A stretch of 64,000 nucleotides of DNA from Streptomyces sp. WMMB 322 (GCF_900090145.1 NZ_FMHI01000005.1:186001-250000); one strand, 5' to 3'. Positions 28,408-37,666 are shown, counted from the first letter of the stretch. Notes: generated by a model not told the origin, from the letters alone. Numbers and translations are program-made.

Positions 28408-29432
28408 GCGCACGCACGATCACCGGGCCCCTGACCAAGTTCGGCGTCTTCGCCGTGGTGACGGTGGCGGCGACGGCGCTGCTCGCGGCGACCATCGTCA
28501 ACTTCAACTTCGAGCCCGAGAAGACCTACACGGCCACCTTCAGCGACGTCACGAGCCTGGAGGAGGGCGACGACATCCGCGTGGCCGGGGTGCGGGTGGG
28601 CGAGGTCGAGGACATCCGGGTCACGCGCCGCAAGCTGGCAGAGGTCGAGTTCACCGTCACCGGCACGCGTCCGCTGCTGCGCAGCACCGGTGCCACCGTC
28701 CGCTACCGGAGCCTGGTCGGCCAGCGGTACATCGCCCTCACCGAAGGCGCGGGGAACGGATCGCGGCTGCCGGACGGCGGGCACATTCCGCTCTCCCGGA
28801 CGCAGCCCGCGCTCGACCTCAACGTGCTCCTGAACGGCTTCAAACCGCTCTTCGCGGCGCTGAGTCCGCGCGACGTCAACCAGCTCGCAACGGAAATCAT
28901 CAAGACGCTGCAGGGCGAGGGCGGCACCGTGGGCAGCCTGCTCGCACACACCGCCTCGCTGACGACGACGCTCGCCCAGCGCGACAAGCTGATCGGCTCC
29001 GTCATCACGAACCTCAACACCGTGCTGGCCACGCTGGACAAGCGCAGCGCCCGCTTCTCCTCCCTGCTCACACAGCTGCGGCGGCTCATCTCCGGGCTCT
29101 CCGCCGACCGCAAGCCGATCGGCGACTCCCTGGCCGGCATCAACGACCTGACCGGTGCCACCGCCGGTCTGCTGGAGGACGGCAGGCCCGCGCTGAAGAC
29201 GGACATCGGGGAGCTGTCGAAGCTGTCCAGGACGCTGAACGGGCACGAGAAGACCGTCGAGGGCGTGATCCGGCGGCTGCCCGGCAAGCTCAACAAGCTG
29301 ACCGGCACCGCCACGTACGGCTCCTGGTTCAACTTCTACATGTGCGACTTCGACGGCAAGGTCGTGCTGCCGGGCACCGCCAAGGTGGTCACTCCCGAGT
29401 ACCACGTCGCCCAGGGGAGGTGCGGCGGATGA
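28404..29432 (+). CDS. mceB: Mce family protein, position B (342 aa)
   Basis: N-terminal TM (about 10-32), then the MCE domain with GDDIRVAGVRVGEVEDIRV and YRSLVGQRYIALTEG. A helical tail follows (about 140-310) with the conserved ending GTATYGSWFNFYMCDF. The start overlaps the mceA stop by 4 bp, and it overlaps mceC the same way at its 3' end. Confidence 0.92.
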   Translation: MSARTITGPLTKFGVFAVVTVAATALLAATIVNFNFEPEKTYTATFSDVTSLEEGDDIRVAGVRVGEVEDIRVTRRKLAEVEFTVTGTRPLLRSTGATVRYRSLVGQRYIALTEGAGNGSRLPDGGHIPLSRTQPALDLNVLLNGFKPLFAALSPRDVNQLATEIIKTLQGEGGTVGSLLAHTASLTTTLAQRDKLIGSVITNLNTVLATLDKRSARFSSLLTQLRRLISGLSADRKPIGDSLAGINDLTGATAGLLEDGRPALKTDIGELSKLSRTLNGHEKTVEGVIRRLPGKLNKLTGTATYGSWFNFYMCDFDGKVVLPGTAKVVTPEYHVAQGRCGG

Positions 29433-30427
29433 CCCCCTTCCGTGACCGCAGTCCGGTGAAGACCGGAATCGCGGGCCTCACCACCCTCGCGCTGCTCACC
29501 GCGGCCGCGTTCAACATCGACGACCTGCCCCTGATCGGAAACGGCGACCACTACAGCGCCTCCTTCTCCGAGGCGGGCGGCCTCAAGGCGGGCGACGAGG
29601 TCCGCATCGCGGGGGTGAAGGTCGGCAAGGTCGACGAGGTGGCGCTCGACGACGACCACGTCCGGGTGTCCTTCCGTCTCAGGGGCGACCCCGCGCTGGG
29701 CACGCGCACCGGTGCCGCCATCCGCGTCAAGACGATCCTCGGCGCGAAGTACCTCGCGCTCGAACCGGACGGCCGGGGGCAGTTGCCGGAGGGCAGCACG
29801 ATCCCGCGTTCCCGCACCACCCCCGCCTACGACGTGGTGGAGGCGTTCAGCGATCTGACGACCACGACGGAGAAGGTCGACAAGAAGCGGCTGGCGAAGT
29901 CCATGGACACGCTCTCCGCCACCTTCAAGGACTCCCCGGAGGAGGTCCGGGCCTCCGTCAAGGGCCTGTCGAAGCTGTCGCGGACGGTCTCCTCCCGCGA
30001 CGAGAAGCTGCGTGAACTGCTCCGGCACGCCAAGGGCGTCAGCGGCGTCCTGGCCAAGCGGTCGGGGGACTTCACCGAACTCGTCGAGGACGGCGACAAG
30101 TTGTTCAAGGAGATCAACGCCCGGCGGAAGGTCATCCACTCGCTGCTGAAGAACGCGGTGCGGATGAGCGTCCAGCTCTCCGGCCTGGTGAAGGACAACC
30201 GCGAGCAGATCGGCCCCGCGCTCTCCCGCCTGAACACCGTGGTGCGGATGCTCGAACGCAATCAGAAGAGCCTCGACCGCAGCGCCGCACTGCTCGGCCC
30301 CTACTCACGCGTCTTCGCCAACACCCTCGGGAACGGGCCCTGGTTCGACTCGTACGTGCACAACCTGGTCGCGGTGCCCGGGAAACCCCGCGGCGGCCCC
30401 GACGTGAAGCCGGGAGGATCACGATGA
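29429..30427 (+). CDS. mceC: Mce family protein, position C (332 aa)
   Basis: N-terminal TM (about 13-30), then the MCE domain with GDEVRIAGVKVGKVDEVAL and VKTILGAKYLALEPDG. A long alpha-helical region follows with heptad-like LSKLSRTVSSRDEKL, ending with GNGPWFDSYVHNLV. ATG 29429 follows GGGGAGG and overlaps the mceB stop. It is the shortest Mce protein of the set. Confidence 0.92.
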   Translation: MTPFRDRSPVKTGIAGLTTLALLTAAAFNIDDLPLIGNGDHYSASFSEAGGLKAGDEVRIAGVKVGKVDEVALDDDHVRVSFRLRGDPALGTRTGAAIRVKTILGAKYLALEPDGRGQLPEGSTIPRSRTTPAYDVVEAFSDLTTTTEKVDKKRLAKSMDTLSATFKDSPEEVRASVKGLSKLSRTVSSRDEKLRELLRHAKGVSGVLAKRSGDFTELVEDGDKLFKEINARRKVIHSLLKNAVRMSVQLSGLVKDNREQIGPALSRLNTVVRMLERNQKSLDRSAALLGPYSRVFANTLGNGPWFDSYVHNLVAVPGKPRGGPDVKPGGSR

Positions 30428-31587
30428 AGCCGCTGCCTGCCGCGCTCGGCTCACTGCGCCGCGTGCGCGCCAACCCGCGCTCCGCCCTCGCGCTCGTCGT
30501 GGCGCTGGCGGTGGTGGCCGCGGCGGTGATCGTGGCCTGGCCCCGGAGCGAACCCAAGAACGTCACCGCCTACTTCAGCCGCACCGTCGGCATCTACCCC
30601 GGGTCCGACGTGCGGATACTGGGCGTCAAGGTGGGCGAGGTCAAAGACGTGACCCCGCAGGGCGAGCGCGTGCGCGTGCGCCTGGAGTTTCCGGCCGACC
30701 GCAGGATCCCCGCCGACGCCGAGGCGGCGATCATCAACTCCTCGGTCGTCAGCGACCGTTACGTGCAGCTCCTGCCCGTCTACCGCAAGGGCCCGGAGAT
30801 GCCCGACGGCGCGGTCATCCCCCGCAACCGCACCGCCGAGCCGGTGGAGCTGGACCGCGTCTACAAAAGCCTCCACATGACGTCCGAGGCGCTGGGCCCC
30901 AGGGGAGCCGGCAAGGACGGCTCGCTCTCCCGGCTCCTGGGCGTCGGCGCCGACAACCTGGACGGGCAGGGCAAGCAGGTCAACCGCACGGTCCACGACC
31001 TGTCGAAGGCCCTGACGACACTCTCCGACGGGCGGGACGACATGTTCGGCTCGATCCGGAACCTTCAGGTCTTCACGGCCGCCCTCGCAGCGGACGACGA
31101 CAGCGTACGGTCCTTCAACGACAGCCTGGCCAAGGCGTCGAAGACGCTCGCCGGGGAGCGGAAGGACCTGGTCGCTGCCGTGCGGTACCTCGCGATCGCG
31201 CTGCGGGACGTGGCCGACTTCATCAAGGAGAACAAGAAGTCGCTCACCTCCAACGTACGGGGCCTGAGCAAGGTGACCCGGGTACTGGTCAAGCAGCGCA
31301 GCGCCCTTGAGGAGCTGATGGACGCCTCCCCCACCGCACTGTCCAACCTGAAGGAGGCGTACAACCCGTCCTCGGGCACGCTCGACACCCGGAACAACGC
31401 CGAACAGGCCCAGGATCCGGACGCCGTGCTGTGCTCCCTGCTGAAGACGGCCGACCCGAAGACCGACTGCGGGGATCTCAAGGACCTGTTCGACTCGCTT
31501 CCCGAGCTGCCGGCGGCCGGTGCCCCGAAGGTGGACAAGCCCCGTATGGACCGGTCCCTCGGCGGAATCCTGGAGGGCCGCGCATGA
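30424..31587 (+). CDS. mceD: Mce family protein, position D (387 aa)
   Basis: TM at about 20-40, then the MCE domain with GSDVRILGVKVGEVKDVTP and INSSVVSDRYVQLLPVY. The helical tail (about 150-320) ends in a Cys-containing segment DAVLCSLLKTADPKTDCGD. ATGA overlaps occur on both sides. Confidence 0.92.
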   Translation: MKPLPAALGSLRRVRANPRSALALVVALAVVAAAVIVAWPRSEPKNVTAYFSRTVGIYPGSDVRILGVKVGEVKDVTPQGERVRVRLEFPADRRIPADAEAAIINSSVVSDRYVQLLPVYRKGPEMPDGAVIPRNRTAEPVELDRVYKSLHMTSEALGPRGAGKDGSLSRLLGVGADNLDGQGKQVNRTVHDLSKALTTLSDGRDDMFGSIRNLQVFTAALAADDDSVRSFNDSLAKASKTLAGERKDLVAAVRYLAIALRDVADFIKENKKSLTSNVRGLSKVTRVLVKQRSALEELMDASPTALSNLKEAYNPSSGTLDTRNNAEQAQDPDAVLCSLLKTADPKTDCGDLKDLFDSLPELPAAGAPKVDKPRMDRSLGGILEGRA

Positions 31588-32918
31588 ACGCCGTGAACAG
31601 CACAGGGCACGGTGCGCCGCGGAGCGCAGCGCACAGAGCCGTCAGGAGGGCCGCCGTCTGGGGTCTCACCGGATCGCTGATGTCGGGTTGCACGTTCAGC
31701 GGGCTCTACGACGTGCCGCTGCCCGGCGGCGCCGGTACCGACGACGACGCCTACCGCGTCACCGTCGAGTTCCGGGACGTGCTCGATCTCGTGCCGCAGT
31801 CCACCGTGAAGGTCAACAACGTCACGGTCGGCGCCGTGGAGAAGATCGAGCTGGAGGGCTGGCACGCACGGGCCCGGCTGCGGGTGGCCGGCCACGTGAG
31901 GCTGCCGGGCAACGCCGTCGCCTCGGTGCGCCAGACGAGCATCCTCGGCGAGAAGTACGTGGCGCTGGCCGGGCCCGCAGGCGTGAAACAGCCGCACGGC
32001 AGGCTCCGGGACGGAGCGGTGATCCCGCTGTCCCGAAGTGGCTCCGGCGCCGAGATCGAAGAGGTGCTCTCCGCCCTCTCGGCACTGCTGAACGGCGGCG
32101 GAGTGGCCCAGTTGAAGATCATCACCACGGAGCTGAACCACGCCCTCGGCGGCCGGGAGGACCGCGTCAGGTCCCTCCTCAAGCAGCTCGACAAGTTCGT
32201 CGGCGGCCTCGACAAGCAGCGCGACGAGATCGTGCGTGCCCTGAAGGGGATCGACAGGCTCTCCGCGCGGATGAAGCGGGAGCGCAGGACGGTCGGCACC
32301 GCGGTGGACACCCTTCCGCCGGCCCTGAAGGTACTGGCCGACGAGCGGCGCAAGCTCACGAAGATGCTGACCTCCATGTCGAAGCTGGGGAAGACCGGTA
32401 GCCGGGTCGTCAAGGCGTCCCGCGACGACACGGTCGCGAACCTGCGGCATCTGGCGCCGATTCTCCGGCAGTTGAACAAGGCCGGCAGCGACCTGCCCAA
32501 CTCCTTGGAGCTGCTGACCACTTACCCCTTCCCGCGCAACGCGGCGGACGCGGTCAAGGGCGACTACGTCAACATGAAGATGACGGCCGACCTCGACTTC
32601 GACAGCGTCTACGGCAATCTCACCGACAAGAAGAAGCCGGGCAAGCGCCGCCCCGGAAGCCCGAAGCTGCCGGACACCCCGGACCTCCCGGGTACACCCG
32701 ACGTGCCGGACGTGCCCGATGTGCCCGACGCGCCGGACCTGCCCGGAGGCGGGAGCGGCGGAGACGGCGGCGGGAGCGGCGGCGGTGGCGGCGGCCTGTG
32801 CCCGCCGCTGTGCACCGGCGACGCCATCTCCTACCGGGACGGCGACGGGCAGCCCCGCTACGGGAACGGGGTCTCCGCGTCCCTCGTCCGGCTCATGACA
32901 GGGGGGATGTACCCGTGA
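31584..32918 (+). CDS. mceE: Mce family lipoprotein, position E (444 aa)
   Basis: The signal ends with the lipobox SLMSGC (Cys36), so this subunit is lipid-anchored, as the fifth Mce protein usually is. MCE domain: STVKVNNVTVGAVEKIELEG and RQTSILGEKYVALAG. After the helical region, a Pro/Asp repeat (units like PDVPDVPDAPD) and a Gly-rich linker precede a C-terminal GGLCPPLCTG with two Cys. ATG 31584 overlaps mceD, and the stop overlaps the GTG of mceF. Confidence 0.92.
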   Translation: MNAVNSTGHGAPRSAAHRAVRRAAVWGLTGSLMSGCTFSGLYDVPLPGGAGTDDDAYRVTVEFRDVLDLVPQSTVKVNNVTVGAVEKIELEGWHARARLRVAGHVRLPGNAVASVRQTSILGEKYVALAGPAGVKQPHGRLRDGAVIPLSRSGSGAEIEEVLSALSALLNGGGVAQLKIITTELNHALGGREDRVRSLLKQLDKFVGGLDKQRDEIVRALKGIDRLSARMKRERRTVGTAVDTLPPALKVLADERRKLTKMLTSMSKLGKTGSRVVKASRDDTVANLRHLAPILRQLNKAGSDLPNSLELLTTYPFPRNAADAVKGDYVNMKMTADLDFDSVYGNLTDKKKPGKRRPGSPKLPDTPDLPGTPDVPDVPDVPDAPDLPGGGSGGDGGGSGGGGGGLCPPLCTGDAISYRDGDGQPRYGNGVSASLVRLMTGGMYP

Positions 32919-34210
32919 AGCTCACCCGTACCGTCACGGCCCAGCTCGTCGCGTTCGCCACCATCACCGTCGCCGGCGTCTCCTACGTCGGAGCCGAGTA
33001 CGCCGGACTGGCCGACCGCCTCATGGACCGGGGCTACACCGTGCGGGCCCGGTTCGCCGACTCGGGCGGGATCTTCAAGGGCGCAGAGGTCACCTACCGC
33101 GGGGTGCCCGTGGGCCGCGTGGGAGCACTGAAGCTGTCCGGACCGGACGGTGTCGCGGTCGAGATGCGACTCGATGACGGCCCGCGCATCCCGTCCGACT
33201 CCCTCGCCGTGGTGGCCAGCCGCTCCGCGGTCGGCGAGCAGCATGTCGACCTCCAGCCCCGCACCGCAGCCGGTCCCTATCTGAAGGACGGCAGCACCAT
33301 CGCCCGCCGGGACACGCGGGTGCCGCTCCCCACGACGGAAATGATCCGCAGCCTGGACCGTCTCACCAACTCCGTCGGCAAGAAGGACCTGCGCGTCACG
33401 GTCGACGAGCTGGGCAAGGCCTTCGCCGGAACGGGACCGCACCTGGGGCGGACGATCGACTCCGGCGACAAGCTGATCAAGGCCGCGACAGCGTCACTGC
33501 CGCAGACGGTCTCGCTGATCGAGAACTCCGAGACGGTACTCAAGACGCAGGTGGACAAGGGGTCGGCCATCAAATCCTTCTCCCGCGACCTGGCGCTCCT
33601 GAGCGGCGAAGTCAAGTCCGGGGACGGGGACTTCCGGAAACTGCTGAAGAACGGCCGGACGGCCGCACCGCAGATCGATTCCCTGATCAGGGCCAACGAG
33701 TCGGCGCTGCCACTGCTGTTCGGCAATCTCATCAGCGGCGGCCAGATCACCTCGGCCCGGCTGCCGGGGATGGAGCAGTTGCTCGTCGCGTTCCCGCTCA
33801 CCGTCGCGGGGAGCAAGACCGTCGTTCCCGGCGACGGCACCACGCACTTCGGACTGGTCGTCAACGCCGACGACCCGCCGGCGTGCCGGCAGGGCTACGA
33901 GGGCACGGAGCGACGTGACCCCTCGGACACCAGCGAGCGGCCCGCGAACACCGACGCCCGCTGCACGGCGCCGCGCGGCAGCGGCACCAACGTCCGGGGT
34001 GCGCAGAACTCGCCCCGGCCCTCCGGGGCGGGCGGCACCGGCGGAGGTACGGCAGACCGGACCGCGGCGCAGGTCAGCCCCTACGACCCGGAGACCGGAG
34101 CGGTCCGCGGACCGGACGGACGGACCGTTCGGATCGGCACCTCGGGCGGGGGACAGAGCATGTTCGGAAAGGACTCCTGGCAATGGCTGCTCGTTGGACC
34201 CATGGCATGA
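32915..34210 (+). CDS. mceF: Mce family protein, position F (431 aa)
   Basis: The start is GTG 32915 in a GTGA overlap. TM at about 8-27, then the MCE domain GAEVTYRGVPVGRVGALKLSG and ASRSAVGEQHVDLQPR. A helical region is followed by TVVPGDGTTHFGLVVNADDPPACRQGYEG. A disordered 100-residue tail ends at a direct repeat that also carries the start of the next gene. Last of the six Mce subunits. Confidence 0.92.
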   Translation: MKLTRTVTAQLVAFATITVAGVSYVGAEYAGLADRLMDRGYTVRARFADSGGIFKGAEVTYRGVPVGRVGALKLSGPDGVAVEMRLDDGPRIPSDSLAVVASRSAVGEQHVDLQPRTAAGPYLKDGSTIARRDTRVPLPTTEMIRSLDRLTNSVGKKDLRVTVDELGKAFAGTGPHLGRTIDSGDKLIKAATASLPQTVSLIENSETVLKTQVDKGSAIKSFSRDLALLSGEVKSGDGDFRKLLKNGRTAAPQIDSLIRANESALPLLFGNLISGGQITSARLPGMEQLLVAFPLTVAGSKTVVPGDGTTHFGLVVNADDPPACRQGYEGTERRDPSDTSERPANTDARCTAPRGSGTNVRGAQNSPRPSGAGGTGGGTADRTAAQVSPYDPETGAVRGPDGRTVRIGTSGGGQSMFGKDSWQWLLVGPMA

Positions 34211-34749
34211 CCCATGGCATGACCTTCGCGGCCGGCCGCATGGCCGCCCGTCTGGACAGGCGCCTGGACGGCACCGGGCGGGCGGTCACCGCAGCGCTCG
34301 TGGCCGCGGCGGCCGCGCTGCTCACGCTGTCCGGCTACTTCGGCTACCAGCTCTACGGGCAGCACCAGGAGGAACAGCGCCGGCAGGACGTCCTGTCCGC
34401 CGCACGGCAGACAGCGGTGAACTTCACATCGCTGCACTACAAGACCTACAAGGCGGACAGCAGGAACGTCCTGCAGGGCGCAACCGGCCGGTTCAAGAAG
34501 CAGTTCTCCGCGCAGACGGAAGAGCTGACGGAACTCGTCACCCAGAACAGGTCGGTCTCCAAGGGGCAGGTCCTGGAGGCGGGAGTCGTCCGGGCCGACG
34601 AGAAGTCGGCGCGGGTGCTGGTCGTCGCCGACAGCACGGTGAAGAACGTCTCCACGCCCAAGGGGGAGACGCGCAACTACCGCTTGCAGCTCGACCTCGT
34701 GCAAGAGGGCGGACGCTGGCTCACCTCGGACGTCGAGTTCGTGTCCTGA
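34207..34749 (+). CDS. Mce-associated membrane protein 1 (180 aa)
   Basis: Mas-type protein that follows mce genes and is thought to stabilise the importer. One TM at about 38-58 is followed by a cystatin/NTF2-like extracytoplasmic domain ending GGRWLTSDVEFVS. The start lies in a 12-bp direct duplication CCCATGGCATGA (34199-34210 and 34211-34222). ATG 34207 gives the same ATGA overlap seen through the operon, while ATG 34219 in the second copy or ATG 34183 inside mceF are alternatives. Confidence 0.82.
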   Translation: MTHGMTFAAGRMAARLDRRLDGTGRAVTAALVAAAAALLTLSGYFGYQLYGQHQEEQRRQDVLSAARQTAVNFTSLHYKTYKADSRNVLQGATGRFKKQFSAQTEELTELVTQNRSVSKGQVLEAGVVRADEKSARVLVVADSTVKNVSTPKGETRNYRLQLDLVQEGGRWLTSDVEFVS

Positions 34750-34773
34750 CGGGCAGAAAGGAGAGGAGGACCA

Positions 34774-35517
34774 ATGGCGAAGTCATCCGTCCGTACCCCC
34801 AACGGGTCCGGCGCGAGCCGCAACCGCGCTGTCGCGGCCGCCGCCCGCGCGGCGGCCAAGCGCGCCGAACGTGCGCGGACCGAGGAGAGCGACGAGCCGC
34901 CCGCCGTCGACGCCGGGGCGAACGCGCCGCGCGTGCAGGTGCCGCTCACGAAGCCCTCACCGAAGGTGCGGCAGGCGCGGAAGGCCCCGGAGCGCGCGGA
35001 GGGGCGGGCGCGGCGCGGGCGCGGCACGCGCGTGGCCCTGCTCGCCGCGCTCGTGGTCGTGGGCCTCGTCTCGGCGGCGGTGCTCGGCCTGCTGCAGCAT
35101 TCCGGCGAGGGTGCGCGGGAAGCACGGACGCAGGCCCTGGCCGCCGCCCGCAAGGCCGCCCCGGACATCCTCAGCTACCGCTACCGGCATCTGGACCGGG
35201 ACTTCGCGAAGGCCCGCACCCATCTCACAGGCGGCTTCCGCAAGGAGTACGCGAAGACGACCGAGAAGGTGGTGGGCCCCACCGCGAAGAAGTACAAGGG
35301 CGAGGTCACCGCCACGGTCGCCGAACCCGGCTCGGGCGGCACCCCGGCCGCCTCGGTGGTCTCGGCCTCACCGGACCGGGTCGTCGTCCTGCTCTTCATG
35401 AACCAGGTGACCAAGAACACCCAGGCCAAGAGCCCCCGAGTGGACCTCAACCGGGTCCGGTTGACGATGGTGCCCACGGCGGGGACCTGGAAGGTGAGCG
35501 CGGTGGACGCACTCTGA
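34774..35517 (+). CDS. Mce-associated membrane protein 2 (247 aa)
   Basis: Long Ala/Arg/Glu-rich cytoplasmic N-terminus (1-85), one TM at about 88-108, and an extracytoplasmic domain with SYRYRHLDRDFAKARTHLTG and TWKVSAVDAL typical of Mas proteins. ATG 34774 follows AAAGGAGAGGAGG, the best ribosome site in the operon. It probably ends the 11-gene transcript, since a strong palindrome follows. Confidence 0.85.
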   Translation: MAKSSVRTPNGSGASRNRAVAAAARAAAKRAERARTEESDEPPAVDAGANAPRVQVPLTKPSPKVRQARKAPERAEGRARRGRGTRVALLAALVVVGLVSAAVLGLLQHSGEGAREARTQALAAARKAAPDILSYRYRHLDRDFAKARTHLTGGFRKEYAKTTEKVVGPTAKKYKGEVTATVAEPGSGGTPAASVVSASPDRVVVLLFMNQVTKNTQAKSPRVDLNRVRLTMVPTAGTWKVSAVDAL

Positions 35518-35549
35518 GCGAGCGAGTCTGACGGGCCCCGGGCTTGGGC

Positions 35550-35567
35550 GGTGTCCGGCCGGACACC
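35550..35567 (+). terminator. Palindromic hairpin ending the mce operon
   Basis: GGTGTCCGGCCGGACACC is a perfect 18-bp palindrome 32 bp after the last stop. It is flanked by further complementary GC blocks (about 35532-35542 and 35585-35596). The rest of 35518-35773 shows no gene. Confidence 0.7.
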
Positions 35568-35773
35568 CCCAGACCGGAGGGCCCGGGCCCCGCCTCCTCC
35601 GGCGGAACCGCACCACCGCACACCACCGCACCGCACCGCACCGCCTCCGGCATGCGGGGCCGGCGGCAGTCGTTCCTCGGGCTCCCCTCTTTCCCCGGGG
35701 CGGGCGGGCGGTGCGCAGGGGAAGGCGGCCCCTCCCGGACTGCTTGTCCGGACCGGCAGACATACTTGACCCC

Positions 35774-36070
35774 ATGAGTCAGTCCGCGGACACACGCTCC
35801 TCGCCGCCCTCCACGCGTCCCCTCGTACTCAGCCGCCGCGTGTCCTGGTTCCTGCTGGCCTTCGGGGTGTGGTCCTGGATCGTCTGGGTCACCTTCGTGA
35901 AGAACCTCTGGAAGGACAGCAGCGGGCTGGCCTTCGACGGCGCCGGCGAACCGACGGGGTACTTCTGGGTTCATCTGCTGCTGGCGATCGTGTCCTTCCT
36001 GCTGGGCACGGCGATCGGCGTCCTCGGTCTGCGCGGGCTGCGCGCCCTGCGGGCAAGACCCGGCGAATGA
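35774..36070 (+). CDS. Small membrane protein, SCO4848 type (98 aa)
   Basis: Two TM helices (about 23-42 and 65-87) separated by a short loop, and a charged C-terminus (GLRALRARPGE). From memory this matches the SCO4848-family membrane protein of streptomycetes. Function unknown. ATG 35774 has no clear Shine-Dalgarno, and CATACT at 35761-35766 may be a -10, which would give a nearly leaderless mRNA. The metallophosphoesterase gene follows after 14 bp, so the two are probably co-transcribed. Confidence 0.75.
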   Translation: MSQSADTRSSPPSTRPLVLSRRVSWFLLAFGVWSWIVWVTFVKNLWKDSSGLAFDGAGEPTGYFWVHLLLAIVSFLLGTAIGVLGLRGLRALRARPGE

Positions 36071-36084
36071 GGGGATGACGGACT

Positions 36085-37515
36085 GTGACCGTGGTCTTCC
36101 TGCTCATCGCAGCGACGGTGATCGCTCTGATCGGGCTCGCCCACTGGTACCTGTGGCGCCGGCTCGTGCGCGACGTGGCGCGCCCCGGAAGCGTGTGGCG
36201 TCGTACGGGAACGTTCCTCGCGTTCCTGCTGCCGGTACTGGTGGTCACCAACGTCTTCGTGGGGCGCAGCGAAGCGCCCTTCGCACTGCAGCGGTTGCTG
36301 GCGTGGCCCGGCTACCTGTGGCTGGCGCTGCTGCTGTATCTGCTGATGGCCCTCGCCGTCGGGGAGGCCGTGCGGCCGCTGCTCCGCAGTGTGCTGGAGC
36401 GCCGCGCGGCGGCCGCGGGTGCTTCCGGCACGGAGCGTGGAGCGACGCCGCAGGCGTCCCCCGGGGAGGACCGGGGTGCGCGGGACGGCAGTCCGGACAG
36501 TACGGCGGCGGTGATGGTCACCGGCGCGGCGGACGCGGAAGCGGCTGACGCGAAGGGGACGGCGGGGGCCGGCACGCCCCCGCAGCCCGGAGATCCCGGC
36601 AGGGCAGGTGGTCCCGGAACCACCGACGGCTCCGGAACCACCGACGGCTCCGGGAGTGCCGCGGGCGGGAGTGCCGGGGGCCCGCGGACGACCTCACGGA
36701 GACTGTTCGTGGCCCGTACGGTCGCCGCGGGTGCGACGCTCGCCGCGGCCGGAACCTTCGGCGCGGGCGCCTGGAACCTGCTCGACGGGCCCACGCTCAA
36801 GCGCGTCACCGTGCCGCTCGCCAAGTTGCCGCGCTCCGCGCACGGTTACCGCATCGCCGTCGTCAGCGACATCCATCTCGGTACGGTTCTGGGGCGCTCC
36901 CACGCCGAGCGCATCGTCCGCACGATCAACAGCGCACAGCCCGATCTGGTCGCGATCGTCGGCGACCTCGTCGACGGGACCGTGGAGAACCTCGGGCCCG
37001 CCGCCGCACCGTTGCGTCAACTGCGCTCGCGGCAGGGCACGTTCTTCGTCACCGGGAATCACGAGTACTTCGGCGACGCCCGGGCGTGGGTGGACCACCT
37101 GCGCGAGCTGGGCGTGCACCCGCTGGAGAACGCGCGGGTGGAGCTGCCCGGCTTCGATCTGGCGGGGGTCAACGACGTACGCGGCGAAGACAGCGGCGAG
37201 GGGCCGGACTTCGAGAAGGCGCTCGGCGACCGCGACACCGCACGCGCCTCGGTGCTGCTTGCGCACCAGCCCGTGCAGATCCACGAATCGGTCGAGTACG
37301 GCGTGGACCTCCAGCTGTCGGGGCACACCCACGGCGGGCAGATGTTCCCCTTCCACCTGGCGGTGGCGCTCGCCAACCCGACGGTGGCGGGACTGGAGCG
37401 GTACGGCGACACACAGCTGTACGTCACGCGCGGCGCCGGCGCCTGGGGCCCGCCGGTGCGGGTGGGCGCCGATCCCGACGTCACTCTCGTCCGGCTGGCC
37501 TCGAAGTCGGCATGA
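36085..37515 (+). CDS. Membrane metallophosphoesterase (476 aa)
   Basis: Calcineurin-like phosphoesterase on the outside of the membrane. Three N-terminal TM segments (about 1-20, 42-60, 72-92) are followed by a 100-residue Gly/Ala/Thr-rich linker with an 18-bp tandem repeat (TTDGSG twice). A twin-arginine-like TTSRRLFVARTVAAGATLAAA comes next, then the enzyme domain from about 235. The metal-binding motifs are all present: VVSDIHLG, VGDLVDG, TGNHEYF, LLAHQP, LSGHTHGGQ. The substrate is unknown. The start is GTG 36085. Confidence 0.9.
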   Translation: MTVVFLLIAATVIALIGLAHWYLWRRLVRDVARPGSVWRRTGTFLAFLLPVLVVTNVFVGRSEAPFALQRLLAWPGYLWLALLLYLLMALAVGEAVRPLLRSVLERRAAAAGASGTERGATPQASPGEDRGARDGSPDSTAAVMVTGAADAEAADAKGTAGAGTPPQPGDPGRAGGPGTTDGSGTTDGSGSAAGGSAGGPRTTSRRLFVARTVAAGATLAAAGTFGAGAWNLLDGPTLKRVTVPLAKLPRSAHGYRIAVVSDIHLGTVLGRSHAERIVRTINSAQPDLVAIVGDLVDGTVENLGPAAAPLRQLRSRQGTFFVTGNHEYFGDARAWVDHLRELGVHPLENARVELPGFDLAGVNDVRGEDSGEGPDFEKALGDRDTARASVLLAHQPVQIHESVEYGVDLQLSGHTHGGQMFPFHLAVALANPTVAGLERYGDTQLYVTRGAGAWGPPVRVGADPDVTLVRLASKSA

Positions 37516-37517
37516 GC

Positions 37518-37543
37518 GGACCGGGCCGGCGCCGGCCCGGTCC
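37518..37543 (+). terminator. 26-bp perfect palindrome after the metallophosphoesterase
   Basis: The palindrome is centred at 37530/37531, has 13 bp on each side, and starts 3 bp after the stop codon. A second small hairpin (CGGTGCCGG...CCGGCACC) follows. Confidence 0.75.
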
Positions 37544-37666
37544 GGTCCGGCGGTGCCGGGTTCCCGTCCCGTCCGGCACCCCCCGCCGCTCACGCGGCAC
37601 CGAGTGGCTTCCGGGCCGTGAAAATCCCGGAGATGGGTGTCGGTGCCCGCCCGTAGAGTCGGCGGC

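Noticed and set aside
24913..28413. 1166-residue minus-strand open frame across the permease and first Mce genes
   Set aside because: It runs opposite to four strongly supported overlapping mce genes. The length comes from the scarcity of stop codons in high-GC DNA.
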